Below, piece by piece: positions 8,352 to 18,565 of a DNA stretch of 64,000 nt. Position 1 is the stretch's first letter, and every line of letters starts with the position of its first letter. The notes beneath the pieces were generated by a model. That model saw nothing but the letters and a program-made list of their open reading frames with translations. It was not told where the DNA came from and did no database searches. Location: contig NZ_FCOL02000021.1 of NCBI RefSeq assembly GCF_001544515.1, positions 50,858 through 114,857 of the forward strand, in the 5' to 3' direction. This DNA is from Caballeronia terrestris (GTDB lineage: Bacteria > Pseudomonadota > Gammaproteobacteria > Burkholderiales > Burkholderiaceae). The position numbers and the translations under genes are program-made.

Positions 8352-9134
8352 ATGAGCACCTTCACCAATCCCCTGAAACAAAGGCTTGCCGAATCCGGCA
8401 CGCTGTACGGCCTGTGGCTGTCGCTCGGCAGCGCCGATGCCGCCGAAGCGCTCGCGCACGCTGGTTTCGATTGGCTCTGCATCGACATGGAGCATTCGGC
8501 GAACGACAGCCGCGATGTCACCGACCAGTTGCGCGCGATCGCCGCCGCGCATCTGCCGAGCGAGCCGATCGTGCGCGTGCCCGCCGCCGAGGGCTGGCTC
8601 GTCAAGCGTGTGCTCGATGCCGGCGCGCGCACGCTGATGTTTCCGAACGTCGAATCGGCAAAGGAGGCGGCACGCATCGTGCAACTCACGCAATATCCGA
8701 CAACGGAAGCGCGCGACGGTCTGCGCGGCGCTGCCGGCGCGGTGCGCGCGGCGGCCTACGGCATGCGCCGTGACTACATGACGAGCGCCAACGCCCAGAT
8801 CGCGACGATCGTGCAGATCGAATCGGCGGCGGCGCTCGACGCGGTCGATGAGATCGCCGCGACGCCGGGCATCGATTGCCTCTTCATCGGCCCGGCCGAT
8901 CTTGCGGCGAGCCTCGGCCACCTCGGCGACGCGAAGCATCCCGACGTGCAATCGGCGATCGACAAAATCGTCGATGCCGCGAAGCGCGCGGGCATTGCGA
9001 GCGGCATCTTCGCGCTCGATACCGCGAGCGCGCGGCAGTACGCGCAGGCGGGTGTCCGGGTGATCGCGCTGGCATCGGATGCGATGTGGCTGTTGAAGGC
9101 GACGCGTCAGGCGTTGCAGGAGGCTCGAACATGA
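8352..9134 (+). CDS. HpcH/HpaI family aldolase
   Basis: Class II pyruvate-dependent aldolase of the HpcH/HpaI (4-hydroxy-2-oxoheptanedioate or 2-dehydro-3-deoxyglucarate aldolase) family, 260 residues. Metal-binding and catalytic features are FDWLCIDMEHS near residue 40, the Arg in VRVPAAEGWLVKRVLDAGA, the glutamate in IVQIESAAALDAV and the aspartate in CLFIGPADLAASLGH. It starts at ATG 8352 behind GGGGAG. The true substrate cannot be told from sequence; no aromatic catabolism genes are nearby. Its stop overlaps the start of the next gene (ATGA), so the two are cotranscribed. Confidence 0.9.
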   Translation: MSTFTNPLKQRLAESGTLYGLWLSLGSADAAEALAHAGFDWLCIDMEHSANDSRDVTDQLRAIAAAHLPSEPIVRVPAAEGWLVKRVLDAGARTLMFPNVESAKEAARIVQLTQYPTTEARDGLRGAAGAVRAAAYGMRRDYMTSANAQIATIVQIESAAALDAVDEIAATPGIDCLFIGPADLAASLGHLGDAKHPDVQSAIDKIVDAAKRAGIASGIFALDTASARQYAQAGVRVIALASDAMWLLKATRQALQEART

Positions 9135-9820
9135 CTACGGGATTCCGGTCGAGCGCCGTGGCGGCGTCGATGGCGCTCTTCGTCGCGTTCAGCGGCGAGC
9201 CGCACGCGCAGACTCAACTCAAATCCACCGATCTCACGACGCAAAACGCGGTCGCCAACTACAACGCGGGCAATCTGAATGCGGCGCGCTCGGAGTTCAA
9301 GCGCGCGGCGCAGAAGGGCAGTCGTCTCGCCGAATTCAACTACGCGATGATGCTGCTCAACGGTGAAGGCGGCCCCGCCGACGTAGACGAGGGCAAGGTA
9401 TGGCTACGCCGCGCCGCCGATGCCGACATGACGCACGCGCAGTACGTCTACGGAAAGATGTACGACGACGGGCAGTTCGTCGACAAGGACCCGGCGGAGG
9501 CGCATCGCTGGTTCCTGCGCGCGGCGAACCAGGGGCACGTCCAGGCGGAATTGGCGCTAGCAAACCAGTTCCTCGACGGCCGCGGCACCGCGCGCGACAA
9601 CACGCAGGCGTTCGCCTGGTACAAGAAAGCGGCGCAGGGCGGCGACATGACTGCGCAATACGTCGCGGGCTCGTTCTACGAGCGGGGCGGCGATGGCGTC
9701 GAGCGCAATCTGAATGTCGCGCGCGCTTATTACGCGGCGGCCGCGGCGCAGGGCGATCCGGCCGCGAAGCTGAAATATCTGCAGCTCAGCGCGGAACTGG
9801 AGCGCAGCAAGCCGCAATAG
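9131..9820 (+). CDS. Exported Sel1-repeat (TPR-like) protein
   Basis: Protein of 229 residues with an N-terminal signal peptide (MTTGFRSSAVAASMALFVAF, cleavage near EPHAQ) and about five Sel1-like repeats. Examples are AEFNYAMMLLNGEGG, AQYVYGKMYDDGQF, AELALANQFLDGRGTA and AQYVAGSFYERGGDG. Such solenoids mediate protein-protein contacts, here probably in the periplasm. The ATG overlaps the stop of the aldolase gene by four bases. The specific partner is unknown. A strong terminator follows. Confidence 0.9.
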   Translation: MTTGFRSSAVAASMALFVAFSGEPHAQTQLKSTDLTTQNAVANYNAGNLNAARSEFKRAAQKGSRLAEFNYAMMLLNGEGGPADVDEGKVWLRRAADADMTHAQYVYGKMYDDGQFVDKDPAEAHRWFLRAANQGHVQAELALANQFLDGRGTARDNTQAFAWYKKAAQGGDMTAQYVAGSFYERGGDGVERNLNVARAYYAAAAAQGDPAAKLKYLQLSAELERSKPQ

Positions 9821-9821
9821 C

Positions 9822-9855
9822 AAAAGGCCGTTCGGAGCGATCCGGACGGCCTTTT
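9822..9855. terminator. Bidirectional terminator between Sel1 gene and rodA
   Basis: AAAAGGCCGTTCGG at the left pairs with the right arm CCGGACGGCCTTTT. A-runs and T-runs on both sides allow it to stop both the plus-strand Sel1 transcript and the minus-strand mre operon. Confidence 0.88.
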
Positions 9856-9876
9856 GTCATCGAGAGCAGAGCGCGG

Positions 9877-11025
9877 TCAGCTCTGCATCAACCGCTTCTG
9901 TCGCGCGACGCTCATGATCAGCCCCGTCGCGACCCCGAGCGTCGTCAGCGCCGTTCCGCCGTAGCTCATGAACGGCAGCGGCACGCCGACCACCGGCAAT
10001 ATCCCGCTCACCATCCCGATATTGACGAACGCGTAGGTGAAGAACGCGAGCGTCAGCGATCCCGCGAGCAGCCGCCCGAACATCGTCGCGCCGTTCGCGG
10101 CGATGTACAGCCCACGCGCGATCAGCGCCATGTAGAGAAAGAGCAGGACGAGCCCGCCCGCGAGCCCGAATTCCTCCGAAAACACCGCGAAAATGAAGTC
10201 GGTATGCTTTTCCGGGATGAATTCGAGGTGAGCCTGCGTGCCTTTCAGCCAGCCTTTCCCGAGCGTGCCGCCGGAACCGATCGCGATGACCGCCTGAATC
10301 GTGTGGAAGCCCTTGCCGAGCGGATCGGAGGTCGGATCAAGCAGCGTGCAGATGCGGTGCTTCTGATAGTCGTGCATCAGCGGCCAGTTCACGTCGGGCT
10401 GGCAGATGCGGTTCTGGAACACGGCGACGCACGCGATCACGACGACACCCGCCGCCAGCACCGGCACCAGCAGCTTGAAACTCAGTCCCGCGAAGTAGAT
10501 GACGAAAAAGCCCGCCGCGAACACCAGCACCGCGGTGCCGAGATCGGGCTGCTTCGCGATAAGGCCGACCGGCACCATCAGGATCGCGAAGCCGGCGATG
10601 TAATCCCACCAGCGAATCTGCCCTTCGCGCCGCTGGTAGTACCACGCGAGCATCAGCGGCATTGCGATCTTCATCAGCTCGGACGGCTGGATCACGACGC
10701 CGACGTTCAGCCACCGCTTCGCGCCCTTGCGCGTAAGCCCGAACATCGCGACCGCGATCAGCAACGCGACGCCGAACGTGTAGAGCGGCACGGCGAAGCG
10801 CATCAGCGTCGGTGGCGGAATGTTGGCGAGGATCCACATCAGGCCGAACGTCAGCATGATGTTGCGCAGTTGGTCTTCCACGCGGCCGGGCATGTCGAGG
10901 CTCGCGCTGTAGAGCGTCACGATCCCGACGCACAGCAGCAAGAACACGATCAGCGCGAGCGGGCGGTCGAAGCCCGCGAACATGCGTTTTGCCCGGTCGA
11001 TCCAGGCGCGCTTGTCGAGTTGCAT
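9877..11025 (-). CDS. rodA: Rod-shape-determining protein RodA
   Basis: SEDS-family peptidoglycan glycosyltransferase of the elongasome, an integral inner-membrane protein of 382 residues with about ten hydrophobic segments. Family signatures include ITLYSAS near the first membrane segment, LMLAWYYQRREGQIRW, IAKQPDLGTAVLVFAAGF (catalytic-region Asp) and the C-terminal GVPLPFMSYGGTALTTLGVATG. It is the last gene of the mreB-mreC-mreD-mrdA-rodA operon, 10 bases after mrdA, and works with the PBP2 encoded there. Confidence 0.97.
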   Translation of the reverse strand: MQLDKRAWIDRAKRMFAGFDRPLALIVFLLLCVGIVTLYSASLDMPGRVEDQLRNIMLTFGLMWILANIPPPTLMRFAVPLYTFGVALLIAVAMFGLTRKGAKRWLNVGVVIQPSELMKIAMPLMLAWYYQRREGQIRWWDYIAGFAILMVPVGLIAKQPDLGTAVLVFAAGFFVIYFAGLSFKLLVPVLAAGVVVIACVAVFQNRICQPDVNWPLMHDYQKHRICTLLDPTSDPLGKGFHTIQAVIAIGSGGTLGKGWLKGTQAHLEFIPEKHTDFIFAVFSEEFGLAGGLVLLFLYMALIARGLYIAANGATMFGRLLAGSLTLAFFTYAFVNIGMVSGILPVVGVPLPFMSYGGTALTTLGVATGLIMSVARQKRLMQS

Positions 11026-11035
11026 CCTGTCTCCC

Positions 11036-13363
11036 TTATTCGTCGATGCCGCCCGTAGGCGTCAAGGTTTGGACGGTGTCGCGGCTGTCGTTGCGCGGGA
11101 TGGCGGGCGTCGATGCCGCCGCCGGGCCTTTCGGCGCGCGCTTCCTATTCGGCGCACCGGCGTTCGCCGGGGTGGCAGGCGCAGCCGATGCCGACGCTGC
11201 GGCCGGAGCGGAGGCACCGCGCGCGGCGCCTGTGGCGGCACGCGAAGCCGCCTGTGCGGGCGCCGCCGCTGGCGCCCCGCCCGCGACGACCCGCGAAGCC
11301 GCCTTCGCAACCGCAGGATTCGACGCCGCCGCCGGCGAAAACGCCGCCGACTTGTTCGCCACCGATGCCGGCAGTGCCGCATCGACCGCCGTTTGCGGGC
11401 CGCCGATCACGGGCATGCCGGTATCTTCCGTCGCCGATGCCGCCGCTGCCACGGCCGCTGCCTGCGCGCCGGGCTTCAACCGATCGACGAGGTAATAGTC
11501 GAGCACCTTGCGCGCGATCGGGCCGGCCGATTCCGCTCCCCAGCCGCCGTTCTCGACGATCAACGCCACCGCGATCTTCGGCTGTTCGGCCGGCGCGAAC
11601 GCGATGAAGAGCGCATGATCGCGCAAATGCTCGGCGACCGCGTGGCCCTTGTAGTTCGCGCCCTGCAGCGAATAGACCTGCGCCGTGCCGGTCTTGCCAG
11701 CCGCGAGATACGGCGCGCCGATGAACACCTTCGACGCCGTGCCGTTCGTCACCACGCCTTCCATTGCGCGCTTGATCACGTCGATGTCCTGCTGGCGGAC
11801 GGCGATCTTGTCGGTCGGGCCGCGGACCGTCGCGCGCATTGCCTTCGTAATCGGATTTTCGATGTCGCGCACGAGGTGCGGCTTCATCACGACGCCGTTG
11901 TTCGCGAGCGTCGCGGTCGCGTGCGCGAGTTGGAGGATCGTGAACGAGTTGTAACCCTGCCCGATGCCGAGACTGATCGTCTCGCCTTCGTACCAGCGCT
12001 GCTGCTCGGGCTTGCGATACGCCTTCTTCTTCCATTCCGTCGACGGAAGAATGCCGCGCGCCTCACCCGAAATATCGATGCCGGTAATCTGGCCGAAACC
12101 CCACGGTTTCATGAAGCCGGCCATCGCGTTCACGCCGAGATCACGGGCAAGTATGTAGAAATACGTGTCATTCGAGACGACGATCGCGCGGTTCATGTCG
12201 ACCCAGCCCTGGCCCGAACGCACGTCGTTGCGGAACGTGTGGCCGCCGAACGTGAAGTAGCCAGGGTCCTGGAAGCCCCAGCCGGGCGTGCGCTTCTTGA
12301 GCGTGAGCGCGGCCAGCGCCATGAACGGCTTGTACGTCGAGCCCGGTGGATACGTGCCGTGCAGCGGACGATTGAGCAGCGGATGATCGGGCGAGTTGTT
12401 GAGCGTGTCCCAGGTCTGTTGGTCGATGCCGTCGACGAACGAATTCGGATCAAAGCTCGGCGCGGAGACGAACGCGAGGATGTCGCCGGTGGAAGGCTCG
12501 ATCGCGACGAGCGCGCCTTTTTTGCCCGCGAACGTCTGCTCGGCGACCTGCTGCAAGCCGATATCCAGCGACAGCACGAGGTTGTTGCCGGGCGTCGCCT
12601 GCGTGCGAGACATCGTGCGCACTGGCCGGCCGCCCGCCGTCACTTCCACCTCCTCGAAACCCGTCAGGCCGTGCAGTTCCGTCTCGTAACTCTGCTCGAC
12701 GCCGATCTTGCCGGTGTAATCCGTGCCCTTGTAGTTGTTCGCGTCCAGACGGGCATCGTAGTGTTCCTGATCGGCGTCGTTCTGGTCGCTGGCGTTGTCG
12801 ATGCGTTCCTGGTCGCGCTGCGAAATCCGCCCGATATAGCCGATCACGTGCGCCGCCGTCGGCCCGAGCGGATATTGGCGGAAGAGGCGCGCGCGCACTT
12901 CGACGCCCGGAAAGCGATAGCGCTGCGCCGTGAAGCGCGCGACTTCCTCGTCGGTCAAGCGGGTGCGGATCGGCAGGCTTTCGAAATTCTTCGAGTCTTC
13001 GAGCAGCTTCTTGAAGCGGCGGCGGTCGCGGGAGTCAATCGGGATGACTTGCGCGAGCGCGTCGATTTCTTCGTCGAGCGTTCCGCCGATCTTCGATGGC
13101 GTGATTTCGAGCGTGTAAGCCGAATAATTCTTCGCGAGCACGATGCCGTTGCGGTCGGTGATGATGCCGCGGTTCGGCACGATCGGCGCGACGGAGATGC
13201 GGTTTTCGTTCGCTTGCAGCGAGTATTTGCTGAAATGCCAGACTTGCAGATACAAAAAGCGCAGCCCGATCAGGCCGAAGCAGACGAACACGAACAGCCC
13301 CGCCGCCGCGACGCGCAGGCGGAATTTCGACAACAGTTGTTCGGCGTTCTTGATTTCGGTCAT
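11036..13363 (-). CDS. mrdA: Penicillin-binding protein 2 (elongasome transpeptidase)
   Basis: Cross-links peptidoglycan during cell elongation. The 775-residue protein has one N-terminal membrane anchor (VAAAGLFVFVCFGLIGLRFL), a dimerisation domain (residues 60-240) and a transpeptidase domain. Active-site motifs are STYK with Ser at about 342, SND (VVSNDTYFY) and KTG (AAGKTGTAQVY). The last roughly 130 residues form an Ala/Pro-rich tail (for example AATGAARGASAPAAASASAA), making the protein longer than the 630-residue E. coli enzyme. It lies between mreD and rodA. No clear ribosome-binding site precedes the ATG. Confidence 0.97.
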   Translation of the reverse strand: MTEIKNAEQLLSKFRLRVAAAGLFVFVCFGLIGLRFLYLQVWHFSKYSLQANENRISVAPIVPNRGIITDRNGIVLAKNYSAYTLEITPSKIGGTLDEEIDALAQVIPIDSRDRRRFKKLLEDSKNFESLPIRTRLTDEEVARFTAQRYRFPGVEVRARLFRQYPLGPTAAHVIGYIGRISQRDQERIDNASDQNDADQEHYDARLDANNYKGTDYTGKIGVEQSYETELHGLTGFEEVEVTAGGRPVRTMSRTQATPGNNLVLSLDIGLQQVAEQTFAGKKGALVAIEPSTGDILAFVSAPSFDPNSFVDGIDQQTWDTLNNSPDHPLLNRPLHGTYPPGSTYKPFMALAALTLKKRTPGWGFQDPGYFTFGGHTFRNDVRSGQGWVDMNRAIVVSNDTYFYILARDLGVNAMAGFMKPWGFGQITGIDISGEARGILPSTEWKKKAYRKPEQQRWYEGETISLGIGQGYNSFTILQLAHATATLANNGVVMKPHLVRDIENPITKAMRATVRGPTDKIAVRQQDIDVIKRAMEGVVTNGTASKVFIGAPYLAAGKTGTAQVYSLQGANYKGHAVAEHLRDHALFIAFAPAEQPKIAVALIVENGGWGAESAGPIARKVLDYYLVDRLKPGAQAAAVAAAASATEDTGMPVIGGPQTAVDAALPASVANKSAAFSPAAASNPAVAKAASRVVAGGAPAAAPAQAASRAATGAARGASAPAAASASAAPATPANAGAPNRKRAPKGPAAASTPAIPRNDSRDTVQTLTPTGGIDE

Positions 13364-13442
13364 GCAAATTTCGCGCTAGTACGCGATTTATTTCAGTGTA
13401 GCCACGCCGCGCAAAACCGCCATGAGCGGCGCGCGGCCGTGT

Positions 13443-13955
13443 TCAGATCGGACGGGTGTCGTCGGGATCGGCTGCGCGCCGTTGCGGCATCAGCAGCAGG
13501 AAGCTCGCGACCGGCCAAAGCAGCGCTTCGACGAAACCGTCGATCAGATAGCCCCAGCCGGGGAACGCGGCGCCCGTCAGCAGACGGATCACGAACGGCA
13601 CGATCTGCGCGCCGACCAGCAACGGCGCGACGACGAACGTCTGCACGGGCAGCGACATCCACAGCACGCGCCGGTGAATCGTGATCGCGCCGTACGACAG
13701 CAGCGTATACGCGAGCGCGTGTTCGCCGAGGAGGCTGGCATTGTGCACGTCCATCAGGAGGCCGAGCATGAACGCGATGCCCATCCCGACCTTGCGCGGC
13801 TGGTGGACGTTCCAGAACAGCAGCACGACCGCGACGAAATCGGGGACGCCGACCAGCCGGCCCCACGGCATCAGGTTCAGCAGGAAGGCCGCGGCCAGGC
13901 TGAACGTGATGAAGTACGGATTGACCGGTTGCAGGATGTATTGCGGACGATTCAT
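13443..13955 (-). CDS. mreD: Rod-shape-determining protein MreD
   Basis: Small inner-membrane component of the elongasome, 170 residues and about five to six hydrophobic segments (PYFITFSLAAAFLLNLMPWG, FVAVVLLFWNVHQP, GMGIAFMLGLLMDVHNASLL). The start overlaps the stop of mreC by four bases. It probably bridges MreC with the PBP2-RodA pair. Length and segment pattern match the family, and the operon position is decisive. Confidence 0.94.
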   Translation of the reverse strand: MNRPQYILQPVNPYFITFSLAAAFLLNLMPWGRLVGVPDFVAVVLLFWNVHQPRKVGMGIAFMLGLLMDVHNASLLGEHALAYTLLSYGAITIHRRVLWMSLPVQTFVVAPLLVGAQIVPFVIRLLTGAAFPGWGYLIDGFVEALLWPVASFLLLMPQRRAADPDDTRPI

Positions 13956-15088
13956 TGCGCGGCTCCGGACGCGGCTCTCGGGAGATGCGCCTTCCTGCTC
14001 TTGTGCGGCGTCGTCGCTGAGGCGGGCTTGGGTGCGGCGGCCGCTCCGGACGCTGGCGCTGCCGGTTTTGCGGCGACGGGTGCCGCAGGCTTGGCGGCGG
14101 CGGCGCTGCTGGCCGGCCCTGCAGGCGCTGCGGCCGATGCCGCGCTGCCCACGGCCGGAATCGCCGCCTTCGATCCTTTACCCTTCTTGCCCTTGTTTTC
14201 CTTCGCCTCTTTCGCGGCGGCGGCGGCTTCGACTTCGATCGGATTCGGCGGCACGTTCACGTTGTAATGCAGCACGAGCAACTGGCGCGCGCCGCGCACC
14301 GGTGCGACCGGCAGGCAAACGACGCGCGCGAACGCAGTATCCGCCTGTTTGTCGACGCGCACGACCTTCGCCACGGCGAGCCCCGGCGGATAGATGCCGT
14401 CGAGACCGCTCGTCACGAGTTCGTCGCCGGCCTGGACGTCGGCGCTGATCGGCACGAAGCGCAGATCGAGCGTGTCACCCTTCGGCGTGCCGTAGATCAC
14501 GCTGCGCAAACCCGTCCGCACGATCTGCACGGGCACGGCCTGGTCCTTGTCGGACAGCAGCGTGACTTCGGATTGCAGCGGAAAGACGCGCGTGACCTGA
14601 CCGATCACGCCGTCCTCGTTGACGACCGGCGCGCCGTCCTGGATGCCCTGCTGCGCGCCCTTGCCGATCACGACCTTCTGCGTGAACGGATCGCGGGTGT
14701 CGTACTGCACTTCGGCGGGCGTGGTTTGCGTCGTTGCGCGCGATTGCAAGTTCAACAAGGCGCGTAAATGCGTGTTTTCGATGCTCAGTTGCGAGGCATC
14801 ACCGGCCTTGATCGAAAGCTGGAGGTTTTTGTCGGCAAGTGCCTGGTTTTCGTTGCGCAGTGCGGCGCTGGTTATGGCCAGATCGGTCGCGCCCATGAAG
14901 ATGTCGCGCGGCACGAGCGCGGCGCGCTGCAAAGGATAAAGGCCCGCGCCAAGCACGCCGCGAACGATTTCGAGCGTGTTGAAGCGGGCATCGGAGATGA
15001 GCAGCGCGATTGCGAGCACCACGAAGAAGATCAGCCGCGCGAGCGCAGACGGGCCTTGCTTGAAAAGTGGCGGCGGACTGTATTCCAT
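13952..15088 (-). CDS. mreC: Cell-shape-determining protein MreC
   Basis: Bitopic membrane protein whose periplasmic part scaffolds PBP2. The 378-residue product has an N-terminal membrane helix (LARLIFFVVLAIALLIS), a coiled-coil region (LRNENQALADKNLQLSIKAG) and the two beta-barrel domains (VVIGKGAQQGIQDGAPVVNE and DELVTSGLDGIYPPGLAVAK). The last about 110 residues are Lys-rich and then Ala/Pro-rich and lie outside the conserved core. It lies downstream of mreB and overlaps mreD. Confidence 0.96.
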   Translation of the reverse strand: MEYSPPPLFKQGPSALARLIFFVVLAIALLISDARFNTLEIVRGVLGAGLYPLQRAALVPRDIFMGATDLAITSAALRNENQALADKNLQLSIKAGDASQLSIENTHLRALLNLQSRATTQTTPAEVQYDTRDPFTQKVVIGKGAQQGIQDGAPVVNEDGVIGQVTRVFPLQSEVTLLSDKDQAVPVQIVRTGLRSVIYGTPKGDTLDLRFVPISADVQAGDELVTSGLDGIYPPGLAVAKVVRVDKQADTAFARVVCLPVAPVRGARQLLVLHYNVNVPPNPIEVEAAAAAKEAKENKGKKGKGSKAAIPAVGSAASAAAPAGPASSAAAAKPAAPVAAKPAAPASGAAAAPKPASATTPHKSRKAHLPRAASGAAQ

Positions 15089-15170
15089 GGTCGGCGCCGA
15101 GGGCGTGAGCGGTTGGACGAAGCTGCAGGCACGAGGCTCGTGGCCCGACCTGCCCTACGCTGTTTCGACA

Positions 15171-15194
15171 ACGGCCCGGGATGAGCCGGGCCGT
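15171..15194 (-). promoter_or_regulatory. Intercistronic hairpin between mreB and mreC
   Basis: A perfect 9-pair GC-rich stem (15171-15179 with 15186-15194, loop GATGAG) lies in the 176-base gap after the mreB stop. On the minus strand it lacks a T run, so it may stabilise mreB mRNA or reduce read-through instead of terminating fully. Confidence 0.55.
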
Positions 15195-15264
15195 GCGGGC
15201 GTCGCGTGACGCGGGGTGCTGTTTCAGTGCGTCGGGGCCATCTGGAAAACGCGCCCCGGCGACT

Positions 15265-16308
<1,044 letters not shown>

Positions 16309-16683
16309 TCAAAAATCCTGTCTCGCTGGGAGCCGTGCCTCGCTTCGAGCGCCTGGGACGGCAGCGGAAAAAATAACAGTTTGCAGGAGGCGAGAGGTGT
16401 CGCCGCGGGATGCAAAACTGCGAAGAAATCTACCGGAGGATGCGAATCAACAAGCCAAACGTTTCTCGCAAAAAGTGAATCAGGGAGAAGGTCGCTGTTC
16501 AGTCGATCCGGATTTGGGTCGAACGCGTAATGATACCTTATAATTTTGGATGATCTATAGGAAATGGACGGTACTTTTTGCCGTCATCCGGCCCGTTTTC
16601 AAGACCGCCTTCCAGTGACGTAACTCTCTGTCGCAACGAATGTTTTCGCTTTCGTGACAGTTCCAGCTTTCTCCGGTGATCGA
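16309..16683. other. Divergent intergenic region mreB / gatC
   Basis: No gene is seen in these 375 bases. A consensus TATAAT lies at 16539-16544 facing gatC, with TTGGGT at 16514-16519 as a possible -35 box (19-base spacer, longer than ideal). The mreB-proximal part (16370-16380) contains an A/T-rich tract, but I cannot assign its promoter with confidence. Confidence 0.55.
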
Positions 16684-16983
16684 ATGTCTTTGACTCTGAC
16701 CGATGTAAAACGCATTGCGCACCTCGCGCGGCTCGAATTGCCCGAACAGGAGGCCGAACCGACGCTCGCGCGCCTGAACGATTTCTTCGGCCTCGTTGAA
16801 CAGATGCAGGCCGTCGATACGACCGGCATCGAGCCGCTCGCGCATCCGATCGAGCAGATCGAAGAGGTGGCGCTGCGTCTGCGAAACGACGCAGTTACAG
16901 AGCAGGTAAATCGCGAAGAGTTCCAGCGATCGGCGCCCGCCGTGCAGGATGGCCTCTTTCTCGTGCCGAAGGTGATCGAATAA
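16684..16983 (+). CDS. gatC: Aspartyl/glutamyl-tRNA amidotransferase subunit C
   Basis: Small subunit of GatCAB, which converts Glu-tRNA-Gln and Asp-tRNA-Asn to the amide forms. I choose the ATG at 16684 ([19 protein letters not shown]), giving 99 residues, the normal size. The frame extends ten codons upstream, but those residues are not family-like. The helical N terminus and the C-terminal [23 protein letters not shown] are typical. It begins the gatC-gatA-gatB operon. Confidence 0.96.
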   Translation: MSLTLTDVKRIAHLARLELPEQEAEPTLARLNDFFGLVEQMQAVDTTGIEPLAHPIEQIEEVALRLRNDAVTEQVNREEFQRSAPAVQDGLFLVPKVIE

Positions 16984-17068
16984 GCGGCGCAACGCCCGCG
17001 GCATCGCTTACCGGACTCAAAGCCCGGCGCGCGTCCCGATTGACGCCGCGCCCATCAGGAAACACGCA

Positions 17069-18565
17069 ATGCATCAGAAAAGTCTGACCGAACTGCGCGC
17101 GGCGCTCGACGGGAAGGAAATCTCCGCAGTCGAACTCGCGCAGATCTACCTGCAGCGCATCGAAGCCGCGAGGGATTTGAACGCCTTCATCAGCGTCGAT
17201 CGCGATCTCACGCTCGCGCAGGCGAAAGCCGCCGACGCGCTCATCGCGCAAGGGCACGCCGGTCCGCTCACCGGCCTGCCGATCGCGCACAAGGACGTGT
17301 TCGTCACGCGCGGCTGGGCATCGACGGCGGGGTCGAAAATGCTCGAAAACTACGCGAGCCCATTCGATGCGACCGTCGTCGAGCGTCTTGGCCGCGCCGG
17401 CATGGTGACGCTCGGCAAGACCAACATGGACGAATTCGCGATGGGTTCGTCGAACGAGAACTCGCATTTCGGCGCCGTGAAGAACCCGTGGGATCTGAAA
17501 GCCGTGCCGGGCGGGTCGTCGGGCGGCTCGGCGGCGGCCGTCGCCGCGCGCCTCGCGCCCGCCGCGACCGGCACCGACACCGGTGGCTCGATCCGTCAGC
17601 CGGCGTCGTTCACCGGCATCACCGGCATCAAGCCGACGTACGGCCGCGTGTCGCGCTACGGAATGATCGCGTTCGCGTCGTCGCTGGATCAGGGCGGGCC
17701 GATGGCGCAAACCGCCGCAGATTGCGCGACGCTCCTCAACGCGATGGCCTCGTTCGACGAACGCGATTCCACGAGCCTCCAGCGCGATGACGAAGACTAC
17801 ACGCGCTATCTCGGCCAGCGCTGGTCGGGCGACGATGCTGAGAAGCCGCTTGCCGGCCTGCGCATCGGCATGCCGAAGGAGTACTTCGGCCCGGGCCTCG
17901 CCGACGACGTGCGCGCCGCCATCGATGCTGCGCTCAAGCAATACGAAGCGCTCGGCGCAACGCTCGTCGAAGTGTCGCTGCCGAAAACGGAGCTCTCGAT
18001 TCCCGTGTACTACATCATCGCGCCGGCGGAGGCGTCGTCGAATTTGTCGCGCTTCGATGGCGTTCGCTACGGCCATCGCGCGGCTAGTTACACCGACCTG
18101 CTCGACATGTACAAGAAGTCGCGCGCCGAAGGCTTCGGCCCGGAAGTGAAGCGCCGCATCCTGGTCGGGACGTACGTTTTGTCGCATGGCTACTACGACG
18201 CGTATTACCTTCAGGCGCAGAAAATCCGCCGCATCATCGCGCGCGATTTCCAGGAAGCGTTCAGCCACTGCGACGTCATCATGGGACCGGTCGCGCCGAC
18301 CGTCGCGTGGAATCTCGGCGAAAAGGCCGACGATCCGGTCCAGATGTACCTCGCCGACATCTACACGCTCTCGACGAGCCTCGCGGGCCTGCCCGGCATG
18401 AGCGTGCCGTGCGGCTTCGGCGCGGGTGCCAATGCGAAGCGGCCGGTCGGCCTGCAGATCGTCGGCAACTATTTCAACGAAGCCCGGATGCTCCAGGTCG
18501 CCGACGCGTTCCAGCGCGCGACCGACTGGCATCAGAAATCACCATCGGCACCGGCGGGAGTATGA
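17069..18565 (+). CDS. gatA: Aspartyl/glutamyl-tRNA amidotransferase subunit A
   Basis: Amidase subunit of GatCAB that releases ammonia from glutamine. The 498-residue product has the catalytic Lys in [15 protein letters not shown], the amidase signature [19 protein letters not shown] with the cis-Ser, and the nucleophile Ser in [15 protein letters not shown]. It lies 85 bases after gatC and ends in an ATGA overlap with gatB. Confidence 0.97.
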   Translation: MHQKSLTELRAALDGKEISAVELAQIYLQRIEAARDLNAFISVDRDLTLAQAKAADALIAQGHAGPLTGLPIAHKDVFVTRGWASTAGSKMLENYASPFDATVVERLGRAGMVTLGKTNMDEFAMGSSNENSHFGAVKNPWDLKAVPGGSSGGSAAAVAARLAPAATGTDTGGSIRQPASFTGITGIKPTYGRVSRYGMIAFASSLDQGGPMAQTAADCATLLNAMASFDERDSTSLQRDDEDYTRYLGQRWSGDDAEKPLAGLRIGMPKEYFGPGLADDVRAAIDAALKQYEALGATLVEVSLPKTELSIPVYYIIAPAEASSNLSRFDGVRYGHRAASYTDLLDMYKKSRAEGFGPEVKRRILVGTYVLSHGYYDAYYLQAQKIRRIIARDFQEAFSHCDVIMGPVAPTVAWNLGEKADDPVQMYLADIYTLSTSLAGLPGMSVPCGFGAGANAKRPVGLQIVGNYFNEARMLQVADAFQRATDWHQKSPSAPAGV

